64,000 nucleotides of DNA from SMYC01 sp965197495 (GCA_965197495.1 OZ240210.1:2666001-2730000); one strand, 5' to 3'. Shown: positions 18,150 to 27,472, counted from the stretch's first letter. Notes: generated from the letters alone by a model not told the origin. Program-made: numbers and translations.

Positions 18150-19134
18150 AAAACTGCTTTACCTGGGTTGAGGATGCCCACGCGGCACAGCAGCTTCTCG
18201 ATGAGCAGCTCAAAACCAACTGGCCTCGCATCCTGAATCGCCTGAGTCGATTCGTCAATCCATTGCAAGACAAATTATTCCCGCCGAGTGGCCTCGACTA
18301 CTACTGGAGTGTCTACAGCAGCGAATGGGCCACCGACGTCACGTTTCGTAACAGCTCTAGCCTCGCGGAGATCTATCCCGCTCTTGTACATCATGCGATC
18401 ACAAACTTTTCGAGCCCCGACGTGATGCGCTTTCTCGGAAAACGGATTCGAACCGACTTTTCAGGGGAAGTCGTCAGCCGATTTCGCCACCGGCCCGAGG
18501 GTCTGCGTATCAAACATGCCCTCGACCTCAATTCCGTCAAACTCTACGACAAACAAGGTTCCGTGCTCCGTGTGGAGACAACCATCCAGCGTGCCGAGGG
18601 TATGCGCTGCTACCGGCCAAAGGAAGGCGACCCCAACGGCCCTCTCGAGTGGCGTCCGCTCCGTCGTGGCATCGCAGACCTGCATCGTCGTGCCCAGCTC
18701 TCCCAGGACTCCAATGAGCGCTACCTCGACGCTCTCGCCGCTTGTGATACCTCAACCCCACTCGGTCGACTCCTCGCTCGCGTCAGCCAAAAAACTCAAT
18801 GGAATGGCTCCACCCTCCGAGCTCTTCGCCCTTGGGACGCTCTGGACGCCCGACTCCTCGCCGCTATTTCCCGTGGAGAGTTTCATCTGCGAGGCTTTCG
18901 CAACAGGGAACTCCGTGCCTTGCTCTTTCCCAAGACTTCGGACGACCCTCTCGAAACCAGGCGGCTAAGCGGACGCGTCACCCGGCTCATTCGCATCCTC
19001 CGAGCCCACCGTCTTGTCAAAAAAGTTCCCAAAACTTTCGCTACAGACTCACAAAGCGCGGTCAGCAACTTTGCTCCGCATTACTTACCGCAAACTCTCT
19101 CTCCCTCGATAAACTCCACGCTGCTGCCGCATGA
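18150..19134 (+). pseudogene. Conserved hypothetical gene with winged-helix-like C terminus, 5' replaced and frameshifted
   Basis: From NCFTWVEDAHAAQQLLDEQL onward the protein matches a family I recall as an uncharacterised, widespread bacterial protein of about 400 residues (LDYYWSVYSSEWATDV, ITNFSSPDVMRFLGKR, GVADLHRRAQ-like GIADLHRRAQLSQ, and NGFRNRDL-like LRGFRNRELRALLF). The C terminus resembles a winged helix (RLIRILRAHRLVKKVPKTF, then RYRLTKRGQQL). The frame is lost at about 19038; the proper tail ends at 19134. The N-terminal codons are supplied by the ISL3 fragment, so the native start is gone. Function unknown. Confidence 0.6.
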
Positions 19135-19360
19135 TTTTTCTTCTTCTCAAAACAAGCTTTTCAGGGTTAGTAGTACAGAGCCGCGGCACGCATCACGTTG
19201 TTCAACACGGTAAGGTCCCCTTTCGGAAATTCCCGAGGTTCACTTGGTGCGGTTTTGTCTATTGTCCCTGTTTTCGACGTAAACGCAAGCCCGCACTGGA
19301 ATTGCGTCCGCGCTAGGAGCGGTCTAGCATGCAAGGAACGAGTTCAATCGGAGTGGCGTC

Positions 19361-20260
19361 ATGGCCGACTGGGACGATCGAGACTTCCTTAGTGCGGACG
19401 AGAACGGCGAGCCCGAGCCGCGTGAAGCGGTCCCACCGCCCGATGAAGATTGGAGCTCTTCGAGCTCTTCGAGCTTACCAGTGTCGTGGCCGCTTTTCGT
19501 CGCCGCCGCCCTGGCGCTCGTGGCCGGGCTCGGCCTTTACTGGCTGTTCTCCGAACGCGGGGTGAGCGTGCCGCCGACTAGCTCCGCGCCCTCTGAAGAG
19601 GCGCTCGCCGAAGTGGCGCCTGAACCCGCTCAGCCTTCGATCGAGCCCGGGGAGCCCGAGGTCGACCTCCCCCAGTTATCCCAAAGCGATGCTTTCGTCC
19701 GAGAGCTTCTGGCGGGGCTCTCGCGGCACCCGGCGATGACCTCATTATTATTGAGCGATGAGCTCGTGCGGAAAATCGTCACCGCGATCGTCAACGTTGC
19801 CGAGGGCGACTATCCCGCGCGGCACTTTCCGTATCTCGCGCCTGACGGGCCCTACGAAGTTGTCCATCGCCCGCCGGAGGTTTTCGTCGACCCCGGGAGC
19901 TACCACCGCTACGATGTGCTCGTTGCCGGGCTCGAATCCCTGGACCCGGCGGGCGTCGCGGATCTCTATCAGATGACGAAGCCGCTTGCCCTCGAGGCCT
20001 ATAGGGAGCTCGGGTATCTCGACCAGCCTTTCGAGGCGACCTTCGCCAAAGCCATCGACGTGCTGCTACGCACACCTGTGGTGCAAGGCCGGATCGGGCT
20101 CAACGCCGATAGCGTGAACTACACATATGTCGAACGCCGTCTCGAAGCCCTGGCACCCGCCCAAAAGCAGCTCCTCCGGATGGGCCCGCAAAACACGCAA
20201 AAGGTACAAGACAAACTTCGAGAGCTCGCCCGGGCGATGAAGCTTCCCATCGACAGCTGA
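19361..20260 (+). CDS. DUF3014 membrane-anchored protein
   Basis: A 299-residue protein: acidic N terminus with a Ser run, one membrane helix (WPLFVAAALALVAGLGLYWLF, about residues 44-64), a Pro/Glu-rich linker, and a periplasmic domain beginning LPQLSQSDAFVRELLAGLS and containing VTAIVNVAEGDYPARHF, which fits DUF3014. The C terminus is helical (QKVQDKLRELARAMKLP). Function of the family is unknown. The MBL-fold gene follows within 20 bases. Confidence 0.75.
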   Translation: MADWDDRDFLSADENGEPEPREAVPPPDEDWSSSSSSSLPVSWPLFVAAALALVAGLGLYWLFSERGVSVPPTSSAPSEEALAEVAPEPAQPSIEPGEPEVDLPQLSQSDAFVRELLAGLSRHPAMTSLLLSDELVRKIVTAIVNVAEGDYPARHFPYLAPDGPYEVVHRPPEVFVDPGSYHRYDVLVAGLESLDPAGVADLYQMTKPLALEAYRELGYLDQPFEATFAKAIDVLLRTPVVQGRIGLNADSVNYTYVERRLEALAPAQKQLLRMGPQNTQKVQDKLRELARAMKLPIDS

Positions 20261-20277
20261 AGGTGTCACGAGATACG

Positions 20278-21021
20278 ATGGCGCCCTTGTCTGCGCTTCG
20301 GCTCTATATTTTCGACTACGGCCTCTTTCAAGTTCATGAGAACGGCCGCATTATCGGCATCCACTTCCTCGACATGCCGACCGGCGAGAAGATCCTGATC
20401 GACGCCGGCTTCCCGCCCTGGTATGAAGAGGATCCCGAGCGAGCCACGCAAGCAGACGGCCTCGACGCGTTCGGCCGCCTTCTGAAGCTCACGTCCGAAA
20501 ACTTTCCCAAAGCGCAGCTCGCGACGATCGGCTACGAGCCGAAAGAAGTGACGCATTTGGTGTTGACGCATGGGGATATCGACCACATCGGCCGCATGCA
20601 CGAGTTTCCCGATGCCACCGTCGTGATTGGAAAAGCCGAGCGCGCGATGGGAAGGCCGCGCTACTTTGGAGGCAAGCCGCGGATGGCGTGGCCCGAGAAC
20701 GCTTCCTATATCGAGGTCGATGATGACACCGAGCTCTGGCCGGGCGTCACGATCCTCCTGACCCCCGGCCATTCTCCGGGACACCTCGCCTTTCTGCTAG
20801 AGCTCGACCATAGGGGCCCCGTCGTGCTCGCGGGCGACGCGATCAACCGCGCTGAGGAGATCGAGCAAGATCGTTTCACGGGCGCGTGGGACGAAAAACT
20901 CGTTCGCGCAAGCGCGCAACGCCTGTTGGAAATCACGGCCTCGAAGAACGGTTGGCTCGTTTACGGACACGACCCGGCGCAGTGGAGCTCCTTGCGGAAA
21001 GCGCCGGAGTACTACGACTAG
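20278..21021 (+). CDS. MBL-fold metallo-hydrolase, AHL-lactonase-like
   Basis: A 247-residue metallo-beta-lactamase-fold enzyme. Metal motif THGDIDHIG (HxDxDH, a variant of HxHxDH), a later His in LTPGHSPGHLAF, Asp in VLAGDAINR and His in VYGHDP near the end complete the dinuclear site. The layout, with PTGEKILIDAGFPP near the start, resembles the AttM/AiiA lactonase group, but many members act on other substrates. A GTG at 20263 is an alternative start. Probably co-transcribed with the DUF3014 gene. Confidence 0.75.
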   Translation: MAPLSALRLYIFDYGLFQVHENGRIIGIHFLDMPTGEKILIDAGFPPWYEEDPERATQADGLDAFGRLLKLTSENFPKAQLATIGYEPKEVTHLVLTHGDIDHIGRMHEFPDATVVIGKAERAMGRPRYFGGKPRMAWPENASYIEVDDDTELWPGVTILLTPGHSPGHLAFLLELDHRGPVVLAGDAINRAEEIEQDRFTGAWDEKLVRASAQRLLEITASKNGWLVYGHDPAQWSSLRKAPEYYD

Positions 21022-21039
21022 AAGCGGGGACGGACGCGA

Positions 21040-21408
21040 CAGAGTTCCTGCAAAGAAGTCAAAATACGACTCGGTGACCCGGAGCTCTACGTTGAAATCG
21101 CCTACCAATCACAAGACACCGTCGTCACCGCGAGCGAGACAGATCTCTACCGCGCTCTCGAATCTGCCATCGTCCGGCACCATCCCGACGCCGTCGTTGT
21201 TCCGACGCTCATCCCTTACGGCACCGACTCCAACGCCTTCCGGCACAAGGGCGCGAAGAGCTACGGCATCATACCCATGGAGCTCTCGGCGGAGATTGTC
21301 GCGTCGATGCATAGCGACGCGGAGCGCGTTCCCGTCGCCGAAATCGAAACGGCCATCCGTATCTTCTACGAGGCCCTCGTCGGAGTAGCAGGCTCCCTAG
21401 TTGACTAA
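21040..21408 (+). pseudogene. M20 peptidase C-terminal fragment
   Basis: With no start codon, the frame reads DPELYVEIAYQSQDTVVTAS, then HHPDAVVVPTLIPYGTDSNAF and SYGIIPMELSAEIV, then MHSDAERVPVAEI and the stop at 21406-21408. This is the end of an M20/M28-type carboxypeptidase (TDS-x-x-FR and H-x-D/N-E-R-V motifs). The N-terminal three quarters are absent, so it is a deletion remnant. Confidence 0.75.
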
Positions 21409-21465
21409 TTATGCAGTATAGAGTAATAATTATGCATCGAGCCCCGCATTCGCGGGGGAGATGTC

Positions 21466-21687
21466 ATGAGACGCGTGGTCGCGGACAAGATCGCCTCTGT
21501 CGCCCAGAGCTGTGGGCTGACACCAGAGCTCCGTTTGAGCGACGAGGTTCCCTGCGAAGAAGGTGTCGTTCTCGCCGTCGAGATCCTCAACGATAAGTAC
21601 ACTTACAACGAGCTCGAGCTCGCGGGCGGCCGTATGGCCACCGTCCTGCACCAACAGTTGCAAGTCCGAGCGGTGGTGGGCACATGA
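21466..21687 (+). CDS. Small conserved protein heading the arginine operon
   Basis: 73 residues: MRRVVADKIASVAQSCGLTP, then VPCEEGVVLAVEILNDKYTY and LELAGGRMATVLHQQ. It has a good ribosome site (gggggagatgtc) and its stop overlaps the argC start (ATGA), so it is translationally coupled to argC. The coupling suggests a role in arginine synthesis or its control, but I do not recognise the family. Not an obvious DNA-binding protein. Confidence 0.6.
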   Translation: MRRVVADKIASVAQSCGLTPELRLSDEVPCEEGVVLAVEILNDKYTYNELELAGGRMATVLHQQLQVRAVVGT

Positions 21688-22754
21688 GTCGAGGGATCGA
21701 CACCATCGTGCTCGGTGGCTCCGGCTACGTCGCCGGGGAGCTCTTGCGTCTCATCAGCGCGCATCCCGAGCTCGAGCTCAAAGCCGCCATTTCGGGAAGT
21801 CAGGCGAACGAGACGCTCGAGAGCGTGTTCCCGCAACTTCACGCGAGCTTCGAAGGTCATCGGTTTCAACCGATAGAAGCCATAGCGCGGCTTATCGAAG
21901 AAGCTAGTGGACCTGTGGCCGTATTTTCCGCCGCCGCGCATGGAGCTTCGGCCGCGCTCGTGAACGACGTTCTCGGAGCGGCGAAGGGACCTGCCGCCGT
22001 AGATGCCGCGGTACATGTCGTCGACATGTCTGCGGACTTTCGCTACGCGAGTGCCAAAGCCTATGAAGCTGTCTACGGTCAGCCGCACGGCGCTCCCGAT
22101 CTATTGTCGCAGTTCACCTGCGCGCTTCCCGAGCATACTGACGCCACGCCGCGACAAGTCGGGCATCCCGGCTGTTTCGCGACGGCGCTTCTTCTTGCGA
22201 TCGTGCCGCTTTTGAAGCTCGGTATGGTGGAGCCCGATCTCTACGCGGTCGGCATCACGGGAAGCACGGGATCCGGCGGCTCGCCGAAATCGACGACGCA
22301 CCATCCGTTTCGCCACAGCAACCTCTTTGCCTATAAACCGCTCGCGCACCGTCACGTTCCCGAAGTCACGGTGCTCTCCGAGCGCGCCTCGGGCATACGA
22401 CCCGCCGTTCATTTCGTCCCGCATTCTGGGCCGTTCGCGCGCGGCATCCACGTGACCGTGCAAGGCACGCTACGCACCGAGCTCACCGGCGCTGACATCG
22501 CGGCCGAGATCGACGCATTCTATGCGGAAGCCCCTTTCGTGCGCGTCGTCGATGGAACACCGCGCGTGAAAGACATCGTCGGCAGCAACTACGCACAGCT
22601 CGGCGTCGCCTCCGACGGGGAGACCGTCGCCGTGATGTCCGTCATCGACAATCTCACCAAGGGCGCCGCAGGCGGCGCGGTGCAGTGGATGAACCGACTT
22701 CTCGGCCTTCCGGAAACGACCGGCCTCACACTCACCGGCGCCGGTTGGGTCTAG
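21684..22754 (+). CDS. argC: N-acetyl-gamma-glutamyl-phosphate reductase
   Basis: NADPH-dependent reduction of N-acetylglutamyl-5-phosphate, third step of arginine synthesis. Nucleotide-binding start IVLGGSGYVAGELLRLI, catalytic Cys in GHPGCFATALLL, GSTGSGGSPKSTTHHPFRHS and the conserved His region AHRHVPEV. 356 residues, slightly longer than the 340-350 usual. Second gene of the cluster; overlaps the upstream small gene by four bases and is followed two bases later by argD. Acetylated rather than LysW-linked intermediates are inferred from the argB and argF' neighbours. Confidence 0.93.
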   Translation: MSRGIDTIVLGGSGYVAGELLRLISAHPELELKAAISGSQANETLESVFPQLHASFEGHRFQPIEAIARLIEEASGPVAVFSAAAHGASAALVNDVLGAAKGPAAVDAAVHVVDMSADFRYASAKAYEAVYGQPHGAPDLLSQFTCALPEHTDATPRQVGHPGCFATALLLAIVPLLKLGMVEPDLYAVGITGSTGSGGSPKSTTHHPFRHSNLFAYKPLAHRHVPEVTVLSERASGIRPAVHFVPHSGPFARGIHVTVQGTLRTELTGADIAAEIDAFYAEAPFVRVVDGTPRVKDIVGSNYAQLGVASDGETVAVMSVIDNLTKGAAGGAVQWMNRLLGLPETTGLTLTGAGWV

Positions 22755-22756
22755 GC

Positions 22757-23902
22757 ATGCTTGCGGCTACCTCACCCCTTTTCGACGTCTATGCGCAGCT
22801 GCCGTTCGAGCCGGTCTCCGCCGAGGGCGTGCACCTTCTGACGGCCGAGGGCCGAAAGATTCTCGACCTTTACGGAGGCCATGCGGTGGCGTGTCTCGGC
22901 TTCGGCCATCCTCGCGTCGTCGAGACGCTGGCGCGGCAAGCGAAAGAGCTGACGTTCCAGACGAACGCCGTGCCGCTCGAAGTGCGTGAGCGCGCCGCCG
23001 CACGTCTTTTGTCGTTCGCGCCCGAAGGCTTCGAGCGTGTCTTCTTCGTCAACAGTGGCGCCGAGGCGAACGAGAACGCGCTCCGCCTCGCGTTCATCGG
23101 CTCCGATCGCCAGAAAGTCGTTGCCGTCGAGCACGGGTTCCACGGACGAAGCTCGGCCGCCGCGGCGGTGAGCTGGGGCGCGCGTGAGAAATGGTACGCC
23201 TTCCCGCAAACGCCGTTCGAGGTGCGTTTCGTTCCGCGCAACGACGCCACCACTCTAGCGAGCGCCATCGACGCCGAGACGGCCGCCGTGATCGTCGAGC
23301 CCGTGCAGGGCATGGCCGGTGCTTTCGAATTCGAGCCTCGCTTTCTAAAGGCGATGCGCGAGGCGTGCACCGCCACGGGAGCGCTTCTCATCTTCGACGA
23401 AGTACAGTGCGGCGTCGGCCGCACGGGTTTTGGCTTCGCCGCGGAGCGTTACGACGTGCTCCCCGACATTCTGACGACCGCCAAGTCTCTCGCGGCAGGA
23501 TTTCCGGTCGGCGCGGTGATGGCGACCGAGGCGGTGGCGAGCCGTGCCGGACGCGGCAGCTTGGGCACGACCTTCGGCGGCGGGCCGATGGCCTGTGCGC
23601 TCGTCGAGACGGTCATCGACACGATCGAGACGGAGAACCTTCTAAAAAACGTCCAGACGCTCTCGGAACGGATCCGCTCGACATGCCGCGTTGGCCCGGT
23701 GAAGCACATCCGCGGTGCCGGTTTTCTCCTGGGTCTCGAATGCGACCGGCCCGCCGCCGAAGTGCGCGACGCGCTTCTCGCTCGGGACATTCTCGTTGGC
23801 ACGAGCACTGATACTGGCGGAAACGTCGTGCGCTTGATGCCGCCTCTGACGCTCGAAGCCGAGCACGTCGCCGCTCTCGCGGGCGCTCTCGCGGAGCTCT
23901 AG
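22757..23902 (+). CDS. argD: Acetylornithine aminotransferase
   Basis: PLP-dependent class III aminotransferase, 381 residues from the ATG at 22757. Motifs: FVNSGAEANENALRLAF, EHGFHGRSSAAAAVS, LLIFDEVQCGVGRTG and the PLP lysine in DILTTAKSLAAGFPVGAV. It converts N-acetylglutamate semialdehyde to N-acetylornithine. The frame is open further upstream inside argC, but the ATG two bases after the argC stop aligns with the family (SPLFDVYAQLPFE). Intact. Confidence 0.93.
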   Translation: MLAATSPLFDVYAQLPFEPVSAEGVHLLTAEGRKILDLYGGHAVACLGFGHPRVVETLARQAKELTFQTNAVPLEVRERAAARLLSFAPEGFERVFFVNSGAEANENALRLAFIGSDRQKVVAVEHGFHGRSSAAAAVSWGAREKWYAFPQTPFEVRFVPRNDATTLASAIDAETAAVIVEPVQGMAGAFEFEPRFLKAMREACTATGALLIFDEVQCGVGRTGFGFAAERYDVLPDILTTAKSLAAGFPVGAVMATEAVASRAGRGSLGTTFGGGPMACALVETVIDTIETENLLKNVQTLSERIRSTCRVGPVKHIRGAGFLLGLECDRPAAEVRDALLARDILVGTSTDTGGNVVRLMPPLTLEAEHVAALAGALAEL

Positions 23903-23906
23903 ATTG

Positions 23907-24920
23907 ATGGACGGCTTCAACGACCTCGGCGACTTTGCGCCCGCGGCCATCGACGAGCTTCTCGTCCTTGCGAAGCGACTCGAAACCCACCCCGAGCCGC
24001 GCGCGCTCGAAGGCAAAGTCTTGGCGCTCTTGTTCCTGAGCCCTTCGCTTCGAACGCAGACGTCGTTTCAAGCTGCGATGGCCCGCCTCGGTGGAAGCTC
24101 TTTCATCGTCTCACCCGACCGCGGTATCCACGGCTTGGAGATGCGATCCGGGGTCGTGATGGATGGCGACGCCGCCGAGCACATCCGGGAAGCCCTCCCC
24201 GTGCTCGCCTCCTACGGTGATGCCTTCGGCATCCGCGCTTTCGCGAGCAAAGCATCGCTCGAGGCCGATATCGAAGATCGCGACTTCGAAATGCTTCGTA
24301 AGCTTTCAACAGTTCCCGTCATCAATATGGAGTCCGCCATTCGGCATCCTTGCCAGAGCCTTGCGGACTGGAAGACGATGGACGAGATCGGCGTGCCTCG
24401 TGCGGGCGGCAAGTTCGTGCTCAGCTGGGCCAACCATCCCAAAGCGCTCCCGCTCGCCGTACCGGCGTCCACGGTGCAGATGGCGGCGATGCGGGGTATG
24501 AACGTAACCGTGCTGCGGCCGGAAGGCTTCGCGCTCCCCGATGCCGTCATGGCTCGCGCGCGCACGGCCGCGGACGCGAGCGGCGGGTCCGTGCGGGAGA
24601 GCGATGACCCCCGCGAGGCGCTCTCGGGCGCCCACGTCGTCTACGCCAAAGCTTGGTCGTCAGCCTTGACCTATGGGGATGCGAAGGCGGAAGCGGAGCT
24701 CAAGAAAGATCTGGGAAGCTGGTGCGTCGATGACGGCTGGTTCGACGGGGCCGCGGACGACTGCCGCTTCATGCACTGCCTTCCGGTCCGGCGCGGCGTC
24801 GTCGTCACCGAACAAGTGCTCGAAGGGCCGCGTAGCGTCGTCATCCAACAGGCCGGCAATCGGATGCGCGTCCAGATGGCCGTGCTCTGCGAAATCCTCG
24901 CCGGACAGGAGGCCCTTTGA
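23907..24920 (+). CDS. argF': N-acetylornithine (or N-succinylornithine) carbamoyltransferase
   Basis: A carbamoyltransferase of the AOTCase/SOTCase subgroup: carbamoyl-phosphate motif LSPSLRTQTSF (SxRT), IRHPCQSLADW and HCLPVRRGVVV at the C-terminal active site. Instead of ornithine it uses acyl-ornithine, so N-acetylcitrulline is the product and an ArgE-type deacetylase acts later. This route is known from Xanthomonas and Bacteroidota. I call acetyl rather than succinyl from the argB/argC context only; the discriminating residue was not checked by alignment. Five bases after argD, with a four-base overlap into argB. Confidence 0.82.
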   Translation: MDGFNDLGDFAPAAIDELLVLAKRLETHPEPRALEGKVLALLFLSPSLRTQTSFQAAMARLGGSSFIVSPDRGIHGLEMRSGVVMDGDAAEHIREALPVLASYGDAFGIRAFASKASLEADIEDRDFEMLRKLSTVPVINMESAIRHPCQSLADWKTMDEIGVPRAGGKFVLSWANHPKALPLAVPASTVQMAAMRGMNVTVLRPEGFALPDAVMARARTAADASGGSVRESDDPREALSGAHVVYAKAWSSALTYGDAKAEAELKKDLGSWCVDDGWFDGAADDCRFMHCLPVRRGVVVTEQVLEGPRSVVIQQAGNRMRVQMAVLCEILAGQEAL

Positions 24921-25864
24921 GAAATGTGAAGTCTGCGACGGAACGGGCCATCGTCGTCACGGCGCTCAAGCAAGCGACGCCCTATATCCGAATGTACAAG
25001 GGGAAGACTTTCGTCCTCAAAGCCGGTGGTGCGATCTTCGCGAGCCACGCGTCGACGCGGGCGTTCATCGAGCAAGTCGCGCTCTTGCACCAACTCGGCG
25101 TGCGCATCGTCTTCGTGCACGGAGGCGGCCCGCAATCGACCGAGCTCGCCAAAGCGCTCGGCCTCGACACGCAGATAGTGGACGGCCGCCGCGTCACCGA
25201 CGAGCAGTCGCTCGAAGTGATGACGATGGTCTTGAACGGGCTCATCAATACGCGCGTTCTCGCCGCCTGCCGCGATCTCGACGTGCCCGCGATCGGTGTC
25301 AGCGGCGTCGATGCCGGCCTCATCCGCGCGTCGAAGCGACCTCCCGTCGTGATGAACGAAAGCGAAGAAGCGGTCGACTTCGGTTTCGTGGGCGATATCG
25401 AAGATGTTGACGTCGACGTGCTCGAAAAGCAGATCGATCTCGGCTTTCTGCCTGTCGTGAGCCCGCTTTCGGCGGACAGCTCGGGAACGCTCCTCAACAT
25501 CAACGCCGACACGGTGGCCGCGGCGATCGCGGTGGGCTTGAAGGCTGAGAAGCTGGTCCTCGCGACGGGGGCCCCCGGAATCCTCGAGGACGCCAAGGAC
25601 CCCGACTCACTCGTCTCCTATCTCGACCTCGCCGGCTTGAGGCGCTTGCGCGACACCGGGAGCCTCTCGGAAGGCATGATGCCTAAAGCGAGCGCTATCG
25701 AGTCTGCGCTCGAAGGCGGTGTCAACCGCGTGCACATCATCTCGTTCAACGAGCCCGACAGCTTGCTCCTCGAAGTCTTCACGAACCAGGGCAGGGGCAC
25801 GATGGTGGTCGAGCGTACTGAAAGCCTCAAACCGGAAGAGCGCCTGATACCCACTACGCTTTAA
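24917..25864 (+). CDS. argB: Acetylglutamate kinase
   Basis: Amino-acid kinase fold phosphorylating N-acetylglutamate; usually the arginine-inhibited step. Motifs: FVLKAGGAIFA, FVHGGGPQSTELAKALGL, the NAG-binding NINADTVAAAIAVGLKAEK and the C-terminal GMMPKASAIESALEGGV. 315 residues with an N-terminal helix (TERAIVVTALKQATPYI) of the kind found in the arginine-sensitive hexameric enzymes. The first codon is TTG at 24917 overlapping the argF' stop (TTGA); GTG 24926 is an alternative. Last gene of the operon; the mobile island starts about 65 bases downstream. Confidence 0.92.
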   Translation: MRNVKSATERAIVVTALKQATPYIRMYKGKTFVLKAGGAIFASHASTRAFIEQVALLHQLGVRIVFVHGGGPQSTELAKALGLDTQIVDGRRVTDEQSLEVMTMVLNGLINTRVLAACRDLDVPAIGVSGVDAGLIRASKRPPVVMNESEEAVDFGFVGDIEDVDVDVLEKQIDLGFLPVVSPLSADSSGTLLNINADTVAAAIAVGLKAEKLVLATGAPGILEDAKDPDSLVSYLDLAGLRRLRDTGSLSEGMMPKASAIESALEGGVNRVHIISFNEPDSLLLEVFTNQGRGTMVVERTESLKPEERLIPTTL

Positions 25865-25929
25865 CCGCCAGAATCGCGAATTCCGGTCACGCTTCGGGAG
25901 AGATCAATATGATCAATATCAAAAAAGGC

Positions 25930-25962
25930 GATCAATATTAAAAAAAGCGTAACGCAAAGGCG
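25930..25962 (+). repeat. Left copy of a 33-bp inverted repeat bounding the mobile island
   Basis: gatcaatatt followed by aaaaaaagcgtaacgcaaag and gcg. The same 33 bp with two mismatches occurs inverted at 32176-32208. A degenerate extra copy of its start precedes it at 25911, and short cgcaaag units follow it. The pair encloses all ISL3 and HNH sequence between argB and the HEAT gene. Confidence 0.75.
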
Positions 25963-26007
25963 CAAAGTCGCAAAGGCGCAAAGAAAAAAACAAGAAAAAA
26001 AGCCTCC

Positions 26008-27249
26008 TCAGCAAAATCTGTGGGTCATCTCTGGTTCCGGTAGATCTCCAAGTGTGTGAAAAAGAGCAACTTCGGCAGCTTTGAAGGTCCGGAATCCGAA
26101 GGATTTTCTGGTAGTGAGTTTGGCTTTGTTGTTGAAGCCCTCAACAACACCGGCGGAGATGGTGCCTTTGGCGCGGAACCAGTTGAGGAGAAGGACACGA
26201 TGTTTACGCAGCGAGCGAGCCACCTTCTTCATCGGTTCGATTTGCGAACGCATGACTCGAGTGCACCACCGGTCGAGGAAGCGACTTACCCAGTAAGGAG
26301 AGACGTATTTCCAGAAGAACTGAAAGTCTTCCTTCAAGAGATAGCTCCGAACGGAGCGGAGGTTGTATTGGAGCAGCTCGGCCAGTTTGACGTCCTGGGA
26401 ATCCGTGAGGTTTTCCGGCCGCTTGAGTAGCAACCAGCGCGAGCCCTTGAGCATTGGGTCATAGCCACGAGCGTGGAGCTGTTTTGCTTCCTCGGCCCGG
26501 ACTTTGTCGATGGCTCTGCTCATCATCGACATGATGTGGAACCGGTCCAGGACGTGCACGGCGTGGGAGGTTTTCTTGGCGATGACCTTCAGGTAAGGCC
26601 GCCACATATCAGAGCAAATGAACTCAAGCGCACCACTTCGTTGCTTACCGAACCAGCGAAAGAACTTGAGCAACGTTTTAACTCGACGCTCGTCGCCCAG
26701 CCACAAAAGCCGCTTGCGGTGCTCGTCAATCTGATAAACCACAGTGAGGTATTGATGGCCTTTGTGCCATAGGATTTCGTCAACGCCGATAGCCTTGATG
26801 TCGTCGAGATCCATATGCTTGCGGCCCCACTGAACGGCCATCTCAACCGAGCGGAACACGTTTTCCCAGCTGGTATGGAAGGTTTGGGCGACCTCTGTCC
26901 AGCTCATTCGCTTTGCCCACGTCGCCAAAAACCAAGCATAGGCCTGGGTGAGCCGACGTTGGCCCTGGGCCCAAGGCAGATGCTCGACCTTCACGCCACA
27001 ACGTGGGCACTGAAGTCGTCGCCGAGCATAAACGAGGAAAACCTTCAGGTTCCACAAGGGAACGAACTCGAAGCGACGTGGAACTAGGGTATCGTAGCCT
27101 GGGGCCGGCCGAACGCAGACGGAGCAAAGGGCCTTGCTGTTTTTTCGAGCTCGCACTTCGACCTCGATACATTCGTCAACGAAACGTATCGACTCGTAAA
27201 CGAACCCCCGATGTTTTTGAATGCGATTCAGTATAGTCTTGAGCTGCAT
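26008..27249 (-). CDS. ISL3-family transposase, lineage B
   Basis: A 413-residue DDE transposase: N-terminal zinc ribbon (CSVC and CPRCGVKVEHLPW), helix-turn-helix, first Asp in KAIGVDEILWHKGHQYL, second in FICSDMWRPYL, Glu in GVVEGFNNKAKL. The residue pattern is ISL3 (IS204/IS1165 group), but it is clearly distinct from the MRVTTLVNK-type transposases 1-5 kb downstream. Intact frame. A conserved hairpin lies 125 bp upstream of its start (27375-27472), shared with the other lineage. The element's own outer ends were not identified. Confidence 0.88.
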   Translation of the reverse strand: MQLKTILNRIQKHRGFVYESIRFVDECIEVEVRARKNSKALCSVCVRPAPGYDTLVPRRFEFVPLWNLKVFLVYARRRLQCPRCGVKVEHLPWAQGQRRLTQAYAWFLATWAKRMSWTEVAQTFHTSWENVFRSVEMAVQWGRKHMDLDDIKAIGVDEILWHKGHQYLTVVYQIDEHRKRLLWLGDERRVKTLLKFFRWFGKQRSGALEFICSDMWRPYLKVIAKKTSHAVHVLDRFHIMSMMSRAIDKVRAEEAKQLHARGYDPMLKGSRWLLLKRPENLTDSQDVKLAELLQYNLRSVRSYLLKEDFQFFWKYVSPYWVSRFLDRWCTRVMRSQIEPMKKVARSLRKHRVLLLNWFRAKGTISAGVVEGFNNKAKLTTRKSFGFRTFKAAEVALFHTLGDLPEPEMTHRFC

Positions 27250-27374
27250 CCCGTGGCCGTCTCCTTGAAAGATGGTTTGCTTTTGACAGCTTCATCTTCT
27301 CAGAGCCGGCAACGGGATATCAGCCTCCCCGCGGTGAGACCGAGCGGGTTAGGGTAGGACTAGATTAAGCAGGC

Positions 27375-27472
27375 GAGGCTGTGGGAAACGCCCCCACCGC
27401 CACTGAGCGTCCCAAGCCTTGCTCAACAACTCAGCGGTCTTCGAAGCCTGTGTGGGCGTTTTCCATAGCCTC
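27375..27472 (-). promoter_or_regulatory. Conserved hairpin upstream of ISL3 transposase (copy 1, inverted)
   Basis: Arms gaggctgtgggaaacgcc (27375-27392) and ggcgttttccatagcctc (27455-27472) pair at 16 of 18 positions. Read on the minus strand it lies 125 bp upstream of the transposase start at 27249. Matching hairpins lie 125 bp and 124 bp upstream of the transposases at 28009 and 30681. Confidence 0.65.

Noticed and set aside
25911..25999. Short repeats (gatcaatat, cgcaaag) resembling a small CRISPR array
   Set aside because: Units are 7-15 bases, imperfect and without spacers of constant length; no cas gene nearby.
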